Shown here in pieces: positions 31,242 to 39,119 of a stretch of DNA of 45,795 nt. The stretch's first letter is position 1, and every line of letters starts with the position of its first letter. A program made the position numbers and the translations under genes. The notes beneath the pieces were generated by a model. That model did no database searches. It saw only the letters and a list, made by a program, of their open reading frames with translations, and was not told the origin of the DNA. The stretch comes from Clostridia bacterium (GTDB lineage Bacteria; Bacillota; Clostridia; Christensenellales; Aristaeellaceae): contig JAFXVR010000041.1 in assembly GCA_017534885.1 (NCBI GenBank), positions 1-45,795 on the forward strand. Direction: 5' to 3'.

Positions 31242-32603
31242 TCAGCCCCTGCGCTCGTGAGTCAGATCCTTCACCCACCGATACTTGCGGAAATGCACCA
31301 GCACCCAGGGAATCTTGCCTACCTCGTCCAGGCAGGTACAGGCGTAGACCGCGATGGGATGCCAGTGGAACACGAAGGCGCCCAGCAGCGCCATGGGCAC
31401 AGCGATACCCCACATGGCCACGGCTAAGGAGTAAACATCGAAAAGCGTGTCGCCGCCGGCGCTGAAGATGCCGTTGATGATGACCGTGTTCGCCGCCCGG
31501 CCGATCATGTAGACGGACATGACCAGCATCATGCCGATGAGGTCTGCCCGGGCTGTGTCCGTCAGCTTCATCATGGAGAGCGTCAGCGGAAGAGACAGCA
31601 GCACCAGTCCGGTGGACAGCACGCCGATCAGGAAGGAGAGCTTCATCAGCCGGATGCCGTAATCCTTGCCCGTGTCCAGCCGCCCGGCGCCCAGCTCATT
31701 GCCCACCAGAATGCCGCCGCCGCTGGCCATGCCGTTGGTCAGGCAGCAAATCAGGTCGCGCACCACCGCCGCCACCGAGGCAGCCGCCGCCGCGTCCGCG
31801 CCCATGTGCCCGATGATGGCCGTGTAGCTGGTGAAGCCGATGCCCCAGAAGAGCCCCGCGCCCAGCAGCGGCAGCCCGCAGCGGGCAAAATCCATCGAAA
31901 GCTGACGGTCCCGGCGGAACAGGCCTTTCCAGTCGGGCCGCACATGGTTCTTTCCAGCGGAAGCCGCCGCTGCCCAGACGATCTCCACGATCCGGGCGAT
32001 CAGGGTCGCCAGGGCCGCGCCCCGGGCCTGCATGGCCGGGAAGCCGAAGAGGCCGAAGATGAAGACCGCATTCAGCAGCAGGTTCAGCACCACGGTGGCA
32101 GAGGAGATGAGAGCGCTCTCCCGCTGGTGGTCTGTCACCTTCATCAGGGTCAGGTAGCACTGGATGAAGCCCGTCAGCAGATAGGACCAGCCGGCGGTGC
32201 GCAGGTAGCCCGCGCCGATGTCCACCAGCTCCGGCTCGTTGGTGAAGATGCGCATCAGGGCTTCCGGCGCCAGCTCGCAGGCCGCGCAGAAGGCCAGCGA
32301 CACCAGCGCGCAGATGCGCGCCATGATACTGAAGACATCCCGCACAGTCTGGCGGTCGCCCTTGCCCCAGTACTGCGCCCCGAGAATGGAACCGGCAGAC
32401 ACGATCGAATAGATGATCATGTTCTGCACAAACTGAATCTGCGTGGCTAAGGACACCGCCGCCATCTCGTTCTGGGCCACCATGCCCAGCATGGCCGCGT
32501 CCCCCGCCGCCACCGCCGCCAGCATCAGCTCCTGCAGGGCGATGGGCAGGGCCAGCTGCCAGAGCCGGCGGTTGAAGGCCTTGTCGGAAAACAGCCTGAT
32601 CAT
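31242..32603 (-). CDS. MATE-family efflux transporter
   Basis: The protein has 453 residues and 12 hydrophobic segments in two similar halves. The start is L-W-Q-L-A-L-P-I-A-L-Q-E-L-M, followed by G-D-A-A-M-L-G and Q-Y-W-G-K-G-D (around 82-88), with G-A-G-R-L-D-T-G in the second half, as in Na+- or H+-coupled multidrug exporters. GGGAGG lies before the ATG. It faces a divergent small membrane protein across a gap of 216 bases; a TATGAT at 32699-32704 with a weak -35 may serve this gene. The substrate is unknown. Confidence 0.92.
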   Translation of the reverse strand: MIRLFSDKAFNRRLWQLALPIALQELMLAAVAAGDAAMLGMVAQNEMAAVSLATQIQFVQNMIIYSIVSAGSILGAQYWGKGDRQTVRDVFSIMARICALVSLAFCAACELAPEALMRIFTNEPELVDIGAGYLRTAGWSYLLTGFIQCYLTLMKVTDHQRESALISSATVVLNLLLNAVFIFGLFGFPAMQARGAALATLIARIVEIVWAAAASAGKNHVRPDWKGLFRRDRQLSMDFARCGLPLLGAGLFWGIGFTSYTAIIGHMGADAAAAASVAAVVRDLICCLTNGMASGGGILVGNELGAGRLDTGKDYGIRLMKLSFLIGVLSTGLVLLSLPLTLSMMKLTDTARADLIGMMLVMSVYMIGRAANTVIINGIFSAGGDTLFDVYSLAVAMWGIAVPMALLGAFVFHWHPIAVYACTCLDEVGKIPWVLVHFRKYRWVKDLTHERRG

Positions 32604-32760
32604 GCAATATCCTCCCGGTCAGCCCTGCGGCTCCAGATCATCGATCCCGCCGGTGTTCACTCAGAAAGGCCTGCGCGTTCCCTCCTGTCGGCAAGGGTAT
32701 CATAGCATATGACGCGGGGGAAAGGAAGGGGGCTGCCGGCCATCTTTTGCTTACAGGCGG

Positions 32761-32789
32761 TTGACAGCCGGCCGGATTCAAGGTAAACT
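32761..32789 (+). promoter_or_regulatory. Promoter for the small membrane protein and FeoAB genes
   Basis: TTGACA (32761-32766), 17-base spacer, TAAACT (32784-32789). AAGGAGG at 32806-32812 follows. The downstream genes run on the same strand as far as 37030. No Fur-like inverted repeat was recognised in the gap. Confidence 0.65.
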
Positions 32790-32819
32790 TTCATCGATGA
32801 TTCCGAAGGAGGCCCAGCG

Positions 32820-33299
32820 ATGTATACCGATGCGGATTACACTTCCATCAGCGCCCAGGAAAAGCGGCACGTCCTGCTGCTCCTGATTCCCTGCGCGCTC
32901 TTTCTGGGGCTGACAGGCTGGGCGGTCGCCGTCCGCAACGAGACGCTCACCGCCGCGGCGTCCATTTTGCTGGGCGCCACCCTGATCGCCGGCTGGGATC
33001 TGTTTGTGAAGCCCCTGCATAGCTACCGCAAGTTTGTGGACGCGATGCTCAACGGCAAGCGCCACACCATCCAGGGGGCTTTCCTGCGTTTCGACGAGGA
33101 CATCTCCGTGGTGGACAACATCCGCTTTCACGCTCTCCACGTCACCTGCGTGGACGATGCCGGCAAGCCCTATGAGCGCCTCTTCTACTTTGACGCTGAA
33201 AAGCCCCTGCCGGAATTCCGGGAGGGACAGATGCTGGAGATCTGCTTCCACGACAAGCAGGTGGTTTCGGTCAAGCCGTATGAGGGCGAAACGGTCTGA
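32820..33299 (+). CDS. Small membrane protein with two transmembrane segments
   Basis: The protein has 159 residues. Segments are at about 17-38 (V-L-L-L-L-I-P-C-A-L-F-L-G-L) and 43-63 (S-I-L-L-G-A-T-L-I-A-G-W). The C-terminal 90 residues are a soluble beta domain (H-T-I-Q-G-A-F-L-R-F...L-Y-Y-like strands ending C-F-H-D-K-Q-V-V-S-V-K). I recognise no family. The strong promoter and ribosome-binding site make it a real gene. It precedes the FeoAB gene by 53 bases, so the two are probably cotranscribed, which hints at a link with metal homeostasis but does not prove one. Confidence 0.75.
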   Translation: MYTDADYTSISAQEKRHVLLLLIPCALFLGLTGWAVAVRNETLTAAASILLGATLIAGWDLFVKPLHSYRKFVDAMLNGKRHTIQGAFLRFDEDISVVDNIRFHALHVTCVDDAGKPYERLFYFDAEKPLPEFREGQMLEICFHDKQVVSVKPYEGETV

Positions 33300-33352
33300 A
33301 GGAGCGGGCAAGCAATTCATCCTGAAACATCCGCCGGAAAGGACGCACAAGC

Positions 33353-35698
33353 ATGAAGCTGAATGAACTGGGCATCGGTCAGAGCGCCGTGATTGACAGC
33401 CTTGGCGGCGAGGGCGCGCTGCGGCAGCACCTGCTGGATATGGGCGTACTGCCCGGAGCCACGGTCACCGTGACCAAGCTGGCGCCCCTGGGCGACCCCA
33501 TGGAGCTGCGTCTCCACGGCTATGAGCTGACCCTGCGCCTGGCGGACGCGCAGACGGTGGACATCACCCCTGTGGCCGCTGTGCAGACCTCTGCCGCCTC
33601 CCCGGAGCGGGTCCGGGAGATCATTCACCACCCAGGCCTGGGCGAGGAGGGCAAGTTCCACCCCAAGGGCAGCGGCGATCCCCTGCCGGAGGGCACGGTG
33701 CTCACCTTCGCGCTGGTGGGCAACCAGAACAGCGGCAAGACCACCCTCTTCAACCAGCTGACCGGCGCGAACCAGCACGTGGGCAACTTTCCCGGCGTGA
33801 CCGTCGACCGCAAGGACGGCGCGATCCGCGGCCATGGTGACACCCGGGTCACCGACCTGCCGGGCATATACTCGATGTCGCCCTATTCCAGCGAGGAGCT
33901 GGTCTCCCGGGACTTCGTCCTCAACGAAAAGCCCCAGGCCATCATCAACATTGTCGACGTCACCAGCATTGAGCGCAGCCTCTACCTGACCATGCAGCTC
34001 CTGGAGATGGGCATTCCCATGGTCATCGCCCTGAACATGATGGACGAGATGACCGGCAACGGCGGCGTGGTGGACGTCAACGCCATGGAGTCCCTGCTGG
34101 GCGTGCCCGTGGTGCCGATTTCCGCCGCGAAAAACCAGGGCATTGAGGAGCTGGTGAAGCACGCGGTGCACATCGCGAAATACCAGGAAAAGCCTCTGCG
34201 GCAGGACTTCTGCGACAGCGGCGATCACGGTGGCGCAGTCCACCGCTGCCTGCACGCGGTCATTCACCTGATCGAGGATCACGCGGAAGCCGCCGGTCTG
34301 CCCGTGCGCTTCGCGGCCAGCAAGCTGATCGAGGGCGACGCGCTGATCCTGAATCAGCTGAACCTGGATCAGAACGAACGGGAAACCCTGGATCACATTG
34401 TGCTGCAGATGGAAAAGGAGCGGGGTCTCGACCGCTCAGCCGCCATGGCGGACATGCGATACACATTTATTTACAAGGTCTGCGACGGCTGCGTGACCAA
34501 GCCGGCGGAGAGCAGGGAGCGCGCCCGCTCCGAGCGGCTGGACCGGGTGCTGACGGGCAAGTGGACGGCCATCCCAATCTTTGTGCTGATCATGGGTCTG
34601 GTTTTCTACCTCACCTTCCTTCTGGTGGGCCCCTTCTTCCAGGACCTGCTGCAGTCCGGCATCGACTGGCTGGCTGATCTGGCTTCCGGCGCCATGGAGG
34701 CCGGCAGCGTCAATCCCGCCATCCAGAGCCTGGTGATGGACGGCCTCTTTGAGGGCGTGGGCAGCGTGGTCAGCTTCCTGCCCATCATCGTCACCATGTT
34801 CTTCTTCCTCTCCATGTTAGAGGACAGCGGCTATATCGCCCGGGTGGCCTTCTTCATCGACAAGCTGCTGCGCAAGCTCGGCCTCTCGGGGCGGAGCATT
34901 GTGCCGCTGCTGATCGGCTTCGGCTGCACCGTGCCGGCGGTCATGTCCACCCGCACCCTGCCCTCGGAGCGCGACCGCCGGATGACCATTCTCCTGACGC
35001 CCTTCATGAGCTGCACGGCCAAGCTGCCCATCTACGGCTTCTTCATCAACGCCTTCTTCCCCGGCCAGACCTGGTGGATTGTCACCGGCTTGTATCTGCT
35101 GAGCATCGCCATCGGCATCGGCGTGGCGCTGCTGTTCAAGAACACCCTCTTCAAGGGCGAGGCCGTCCCCTTTGTGATGGAGCTGCCCAACTACCGCCTG
35201 CCCAGTCTGCGCAATGTGGCCCAGCTGCTCTGGGAGAAGGCCCGGGACTTCCTCCAGCGCGCCTTCTCCGTCATCCTCATCGCCACCATCGCGGTGTGGT
35301 TCCTCAACCACTTTGACTTCCACTTCAACATGGTGTCTGATTCCCAGGGCTCCATCCTCTCGGTCATCGCCGGCCTGATCGCGCCTGTCATGCGGCCCCT
35401 CGGCCTGGGCGACTGGCGGATCGTCACCTCCCTGATCAGCGGCTTCCTGGCCAAGGAGAGCGTGGTGTCCATCATGGGCATGCTCTTCACCGGCGGAGTG
35501 CAGGCCATCGGCAGCCTGGCCGCCGCCACCATGCTGGTCTTCAGCCTGCTCTACACGCCCTGCGTGGCGGCCATCGCCTCCATCCGGCGGGAGCTGGGCG
35601 GCAAAGCCGCGGCGGGCGTGGTGCTCTGGCAGTGCCTGATCGCCTGGGTGGCCGCGCTGTGCGTGCAGCTGATCGGCCTGGCGCTGGGGGTGGGCTGA
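33353..35698 (+). CDS. feoB: Ferrous iron transporter, FeoA-FeoB fusion
   Basis: The protein has 781 residues. Residues 1-75 are a FeoA-type SH3-like domain (L-L-D-M-G-V-L-P-G-A-T-V-T-V, then H-G-Y-E-L-T-L-R). A linker leads to the GTPase domain with G1 G-N-Q-N-S-G-K-T (123-130), F-P-G-V-T-V (G2 region), G3 D-L-P-G (168-171) and G4 N-M-M-D (228-231). About eight membrane segments follow from residue 400, including the conserved G-F-G-C-T-V-P-A and S-C-T-A-K-L-P-I, whose Cys residues are implicated in Fe2+ passage. FeoA and FeoB are usually separate genes; fusion is known in some Clostridia and Bacteroidetes. It imports Fe2+ under anaerobic conditions. The stop overlaps the Cys-rich partner's ATG. 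Confidence 0.96.
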   Translation: MKLNELGIGQSAVIDSLGGEGALRQHLLDMGVLPGATVTVTKLAPLGDPMELRLHGYELTLRLADAQTVDITPVAAVQTSAASPERVREIIHHPGLGEEGKFHPKGSGDPLPEGTVLTFALVGNQNSGKTTLFNQLTGANQHVGNFPGVTVDRKDGAIRGHGDTRVTDLPGIYSMSPYSSEELVSRDFVLNEKPQAIINIVDVTSIERSLYLTMQLLEMGIPMVIALNMMDEMTGNGGVVDVNAMESLLGVPVVPISAAKNQGIEELVKHAVHIAKYQEKPLRQDFCDSGDHGGAVHRCLHAVIHLIEDHAEAAGLPVRFAASKLIEGDALILNQLNLDQNERETLDHIVLQMEKERGLDRSAAMADMRYTFIYKVCDGCVTKPAESRERARSERLDRVLTGKWTAIPIFVLIMGLVFYLTFLLVGPFFQDLLQSGIDWLADLASGAMEAGSVNPAIQSLVMDGLFEGVGSVVSFLPIIVTMFFFLSMLEDSGYIARVAFFIDKLLRKLGLSGRSIVPLLIGFGCTVPAVMSTRTLPSERDRRMTILLTPFMSCTAKLPIYGFFINAFFPGQTWWIVTGLYLLSIAIGIGVALLFKNTLFKGEAVPFVMELPNYRLPSLRNVAQLLWEKARDFLQRAFSVILIATIAVWFLNHFDFHFNMVSDSQGSILSVIAGLIAPVMRPLGLGDWRIVTSLISGFLAKESVVSIMGMLFTGGVQAIGSLAAATMLVFSLLYTPCVAAIASIRRELGGKAAAGVVLWQCLIAWVAALCVQLIGLALGVG

Positions 35699-35871
35699 TG
35701 AATACCTGGGATGTGCTGATCCTGTTGGCCGTGGCGCTGATCCTCGGCCTTGCGGTGCTTGCCCGGCGCCGCAGGGCCAGACGCGGCTGCGGCTCCTGCT
35801 GTTCCTGCTGTTCCGCTTCCTGCGGAAAGCGCGATCCCGCTGAAAGGAGTCCCCATGAGTCTGCTGAATGA
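35698..35871 (+). CDS. FeoB-associated Cys-rich membrane protein
   Basis: The protein has 57 residues, starting at ATG 35698, which overlaps the FeoB stop (TGATG). One membrane segment (W-D-V-L-I-L-L-A-V-A-L-I-L-G-L-A-V-L) is followed by a basic stretch R-R-R-R-A-R-R and a Cys-rich tail C-G-S-C-C-S-C-C-S-A-S-C. This is the pattern of the small proteins that accompany FeoB in Firmicutes (PF12669-like). It may bind iron or an Fe-S cluster at the membrane. It overlaps the next gene by 17 bases. Confidence 0.9.
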   Translation: MNTWDVLILLAVALILGLAVLARRRRARRGCGSCCSCCSASCGKRDPAERSPHESAE

Positions 35872-37030
35872 ATACGACTACGACACCGTCTGGAAGCACA
35901 GCGATCCGGGCGGCGTTTTCGACACGGGCCCCGGCCTGGAGAACAAGGTGGACGCCGGGGGCTGCTTCCGCTTCTTCCCCGGTTCCACCACCGTGTTCCG
36001 CCTGGACGGCAGGACGCTCCACGTTCTGAGCCTCATGCGGGATGCCCTGCATCAGCGCCTGACGGAAAGCGACCTGCTGGCCGAGCCCCTTCCGGAGGAC
36101 AGCTTCCACTTGACCCTCCACGATCTGGTGAGCCCGGAGATGCACCGCAGCGAGCCCGTCTGGGCGGATGAAGCCCGTACCACCTGCTCCCCGGCCTACC
36201 TGGCGGAGGTCGAAAGCAGCCTGGCCCAGGCACGGGAGCTGGCGGCAGACCTGCGGCGCGAGCATCCCGGCGGCGTCATCCGCCTGAGCGCCGACCGGGT
36301 GGTGCCGCTGGTGTCCAAATCGGTCGCTCTGCTGATGCGCCCGGAGACCGAGGAGGACTTCGCCCTGCTGATGGCGCTGTACGATCGCTTTGAGCCGCTG
36401 ATGCCCCTCCCCTGGCGCTTTACGCCCCACATCACCCTCGCCTATTTCCGCCCCGGCCAGCTGCGCGGAGACCTGCTGCGGGACGCCTTTGCCCCGCTTC
36501 AGCCCGATCCGGCCAGCCGTCTGCGCCTTGAGCTGCCCGTTTCCGCCCTGACCGCCCAGCGCTTTCAGGACATGAAGACCTACGCTGACGTCCCCCTGCG
36601 CATCTGCTTTGTGTGCGACGGCGGCCTGAACCGCAGCGTGATGGCGGCCGCCCTGCTGAACCACCTGGCCCGGGAGCAAAGCCTCCCCATCCAGGCCGAA
36701 GCCCGGGCCGCCCTGTCCGGCACCGCCGGCTGCCCCGTGTCCGACGCGGTGTGGGCCACCCTGAAAGCTCACGGCGTGCCCCCCGACCCCCGCCTCGCCA
36801 CCGCCCGCCCCCTGCAGGCCTCAGACGTTCCGGCCTTTACCGCCTTCGCCGCCATCTCTGCCGGCGCTGCCGACCGCGTGACCACCTTCCGCATCCCCGC
36901 CGCCAGGTACGAGCCCCTGACCCGCCTGTTCTACGGCGTGCCCGACCCGGAGTATTCCGGGGAGTACGAGCGTGCGTTTGAGGAGATTGAGGGGAGGATG
37001 GGAAAGCTGATGCACAGCCTGACGTCCTGA
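35855..37030 (+). CDS. Fusion of a 2H phosphoesterase (DUF1868-like) with a low-molecular-weight phosphatase domain
   Basis: The protein has 391 residues from ATG 35855 (AAAGGAG at 35843-35849). Residues 25-230 are a 2H phosphoesterase: the two H-x-T motifs are F-H85-L-T-L and P-H192-I-T-L, preceded by F-F-P-G-S-T-T-V as in DUF1868-type 2',3'-cyclic or 2'-5' phosphodiesterases. Residues 248-391 are a low-molecular-weight phosphatase fold: C254-D-G-G-L-N-R260-S, the C-x5-R loop, and the late V-P-D364-P acid loop followed by the usual C-terminal helix (A-F-E-E-I-E-G-R-M). The loop differs from the canonical C-x-G-N-x-C-R-S. A 2H domain opens cyclic phosphates and a phosphatase could remove the product, so stepwise dephosphorylation of one substrate is an attractive inference. 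It is cotranscribed with FeoAB. I know of no named family with this fusion. Confidence 0.82.
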   Translation: MSLLNEYDYDTVWKHSDPGGVFDTGPGLENKVDAGGCFRFFPGSTTVFRLDGRTLHVLSLMRDALHQRLTESDLLAEPLPEDSFHLTLHDLVSPEMHRSEPVWADEARTTCSPAYLAEVESSLAQARELAADLRREHPGGVIRLSADRVVPLVSKSVALLMRPETEEDFALLMALYDRFEPLMPLPWRFTPHITLAYFRPGQLRGDLLRDAFAPLQPDPASRLRLELPVSALTAQRFQDMKTYADVPLRICFVCDGGLNRSVMAAALLNHLAREQSLPIQAEARAALSGTAGCPVSDAVWATLKAHGVPPDPRLATARPLQASDVPAFTAFAAISAGAADRVTTFRIPAARYEPLTRLFYGVPDPEYSGEYERAFEEIEGRMGKLMHSLTS

Positions 37031-37042
37031 CACTGCCTGTTC

Positions 37043-37073
37043 AAAAAGAGAGCCTCCCGCCCGGGAAGCTCTC
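37043..37073 (-). terminator. Rho-independent terminator of the SDR/nucleosidase operon
   Basis: GAGAGC-TCCC pairs with GGGA-GCTCTC (37048-37073, one C/A mismatch), followed on the minus strand by five T (37043-37047). Confidence 0.75.
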
Positions 37074-37167
37074 CGCAAGGAATGCATGGGATACGCTATG
37101 ATGCCGTTATCGTTCATCAGACAACGGTTGATTCAGGACTATTGACAGAAACCTCCCCCGTTTCTTT

Positions 37168-38001
37168 TCACCCCTCCCCCGCATACGCCCTTGCCTTTTT
37201 CTCATTAAAATAGTAATCCCTCAGAATCGCCCCGTTCAGCCCGCCCGGCAGCAGGTCGTGCAGCCATACGGCCAGGTGCTGGTCGGGGGAGGCGATGCGC
37301 AGCCGGGTGGGCATATGGCGGCGGGACAGGGCTTTGGCCACCTTGCGGCCCAAGGCGGCGGGATCGGAGCCGTGGGTTTCGTCGTGGTGGATCACGGCGA
37401 TGGTCTGGCGGTAGGCGTCGGCGTAGGGGGTGCCGGCCATGCCCTCCACCTTAGCGCGGTAACGGCTGCTGCCGGAGCGGTGGTCGCCCGGCTCCACCAG
37501 GCAGACCTGCACGCCAAAGGCCTGCGCTTCCATCTGCAGGCACTCGGCATAGCCCTCCACCGCGTGCTTCGCGGCGGTATAGGCGCTCTGGAAGGGCACG
37601 CCCAGCAGGCCGTTGATGGAGGAGAACATCACAATCCTTCCCCCGCCCCGCTCCCGCATCAGCGGCAGTACCAGCTGATTCATCCGCACCATGCCGAGGA
37701 AGTTGGTCTCCATCACCCGCCGGTATTCCTCCAGCGGGGTGTGTTCGCAGCTGCCCAGCACCAGCACCCCGGCGCACTGCACCAGCGCTTCGGGTGAGCC
37801 CGCCAGCGCCCGGGCCCGGGTCGCAAAGGCTTCCGCCGAGGCCGGATCGGTCACGTCCAGGGGCAGGTATGCGTTCCCGTTTTCAACCCGCTCGGTCGCA
37901 AAGGAGCGGGCTCCGGCGATCACCCGGTGTCCCGCCGCCCGCAGCGCTTCCGCCGTGTGCAGCCCCAGTCCGCTGGAGGCTCCCGTCACCCAGACAATCA
38001 T
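37168..38001 (-). CDS. Short-chain dehydrogenase/reductase
   Basis: The protein has 277 residues. The cofactor loop is T-G-A-S-S-G-L-G (6-13), and the N-A-G-like motif is Q-C-A-G-V-L (74-79). Catalytic Ser is in M-F-S-S-I-N-G and the Y-x-x-x-K is Y-T-A-A-K (about 141-145). This is a classical SDR; the A-R at the end of strand 2 (A-G-A-R-S) suggests NADP(H). The substrate is unknown. It overlaps the MTA/SAH nucleosidase gene by 4 bases and has AAGGAG before the start, so both are one transcript ending in the hairpin at 37043. Confidence 0.9.
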   Translation of the reverse strand: MIVWVTGASSGLGLHTAEALRAAGHRVIAGARSFATERVENGNAYLPLDVTDPASAEAFATRARALAGSPEALVQCAGVLVLGSCEHTPLEEYRRVMETNFLGMVRMNQLVLPLMRERGGGRIVMFSSINGLLGVPFQSAYTAAKHAVEGYAECLQMEAQAFGVQVCLVEPGDHRSGSSRYRAKVEGMAGTPYADAYRQTIAVIHHDETHGSDPAALGRKVAKALSRRHMPTRLRIASPDQHLAVWLHDLLPGGLNGAILRDYYFNEKKARAYAGEG

Positions 38002-38693
38002 GACGCCATCTCCTTCAGCAGGATTTCAATCACCCTGTGCGTGTGCGCCGCCGCCATCCGCGCAAAGGTGGGATAGTCTATATCCGCCTGACCGTTGGCC
38101 TCGTCCGAAATGGAGCGCAGCACACCGCAGGGCAGCCCGTGGGTCAGGCAGGCGTGAGCCACCGCCGCGCCCTCCATTTCCACAGCGAGCGCGCCAAACT
38201 GCCGGTGAATCCGCTCCCGGGCCTCGGCTGTGTGGATGAACTGGTCGCCCGTGGCGATGAGGCCCTCGTGCACCCGCACGTCCCCCAGTTTTTCCGCCGC
38301 CTGCCGCAGCTTTTCCCGGAGAGCGGCGTCACATGGCAGCTCTACCAGACCGATCTTGCTGATGAAACCCGGCGGGTCTCCCAGCCCGGTGGTGTCCATG
38401 TCGTGCTGGACCGCCGCCGTGGCGATCACCATATCGCCGATGCCCACGCCCGGCTGTCCGGAGCCAGCCACGCCCAGGTTCAGCAGCCATTCCACCGGAT
38501 AGTGCAGCATCATCCGCTCCGCGCACAGCGCCGCGTTCACCTTGCCCGGCCCACACACCGCCAGCACCGCTTCCCGGCCATACAGCCTGCCGCTGTAAAA
38601 GCAGTCCGAGCCGATTCGCGTCTCATGCCGGTCCTCCATGCTCTCCATCAGCTGATCCATCTCCAGCTGCATCGCCCCGATCAGGCCAACCAT
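37998..38693 (-). CDS. mtnN: 5'-methylthioadenosine/S-adenosylhomocysteine nucleosidase
   Basis: The protein has 231 residues from ATG 38693, almost the E. coli length (232). The open frame extends to 38753 but the promoter occupies that stretch, so the shorter start is right. Catalytic E11 (A-M-Q-L-E-M-D), E174 (V-E-M-E-G-A-A) and D197 (I-S-D-E-A-N) match E12/E174/D197 of the enzyme. It splits adenine from methylthioadenosine and S-adenosylhomocysteine, the waste products of SAM reactions, in the cytoplasm. It is the first gene of a two-gene operon with the SDR. Confidence 0.95.
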   Translation of the reverse strand: MVGLIGAMQLEMDQLMESMEDRHETRIGSDCFYSGRLYGREAVLAVCGPGKVNAALCAERMMLHYPVEWLLNLGVAGSGQPGVGIGDMVIATAAVQHDMDTTGLGDPPGFISKIGLVELPCDAALREKLRQAAEKLGDVRVHEGLIATGDQFIHTAEARERIHRQFGALAVEMEGAAVAHACLTHGLPCGVLRSISDEANGQADIDYPTFARMAAAHTHRVIEILLKEMAS

Positions 38694-38724
38694 CCGCTCA
38701 TCCCCCTGTCTGTTTGCTGAGTGC

Positions 38725-38753
38725 ATTATAGCGGGAATCGGAGGGAGCGTCAA
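38725..38753 (-). promoter_or_regulatory. Promoter of mtnN
   Basis: On the minus strand, TTGACG (38748-38753) and TATAAT (38725-38730) are separated by 17 bases. Transcription would start near 38718, which rules out the upstream in-frame start. Confidence 0.8.
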
Positions 38754-38792
38754 GCGGAGGGAGGCGCCTGCTCAGGGCAATCACTTACGGAT

Positions 38793-38874
38793 TCTGGGGG
38801 AAGGGAAGGAACTTTTCTGAAGAAAAGTTCCTTCCCTTCCCCCAGACCCCTATCCCATCTTCAAAAGACTTTTA
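38793..38874 (-). repeat. Dispersed palindromic repeat, copy 2 (opposite orientation)
   Basis: 26-bp perfect inverted repeat (38793-38818 with 38821-38846, loop GA), followed by the conserved head on the minus strand (TAAAAGTCTTTTGAAGATGG, then GATAGGGG). Stem bases differ from copy 1 in the inner part yet remain fully paired. It lies in the 366-base gap 38754-39119; apart from this element and the promoter at 39032 I see nothing else there. Confidence 0.85.
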
Positions 38875-39031
38875 TAAAGCAGGTATGGATCGGGTTCTTG
38901 CAGCGGGATTGTGCAGATGGCAGCCAGAGGTTCCATACAGATGAGGCGCATACTCGGAAACAGGGTTGTTCTTGTCGTCACAATTTTTCCATAAGTTTGT
39001 AAGCGATTGCCCTGTGCGCCTGCTGCCCGGC

Positions 39032-39060
39032 TTGCGTCTCGCGGCAGGTTGTGGTATCAT
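39032..39060 (+). promoter_or_regulatory. Promoter of the secreted propeller-like gene
   Basis: TTGCGT (39032-39037), 17-base spacer, TATCAT (39055-39060); AAAAGGAGAG at 39104-39113 precedes the ATG at 39120. Confidence 0.6.
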
Positions 39061-39119
39061 GACATCAGCAGCATTCCCGCAGACGCTTGCACTGTTTCAC
39101 AGCAAAAGGAGAGAACTTA

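Noticed and set aside
34817..36772. 651-codon open frame on the minus strand opposite feoB and the fusion gene
   Set aside because: It is antisense to genes with intact catalytic motifs, low in complexity and rich in His/Gly/Gln, as expected for a shadow frame in GC-rich codons.
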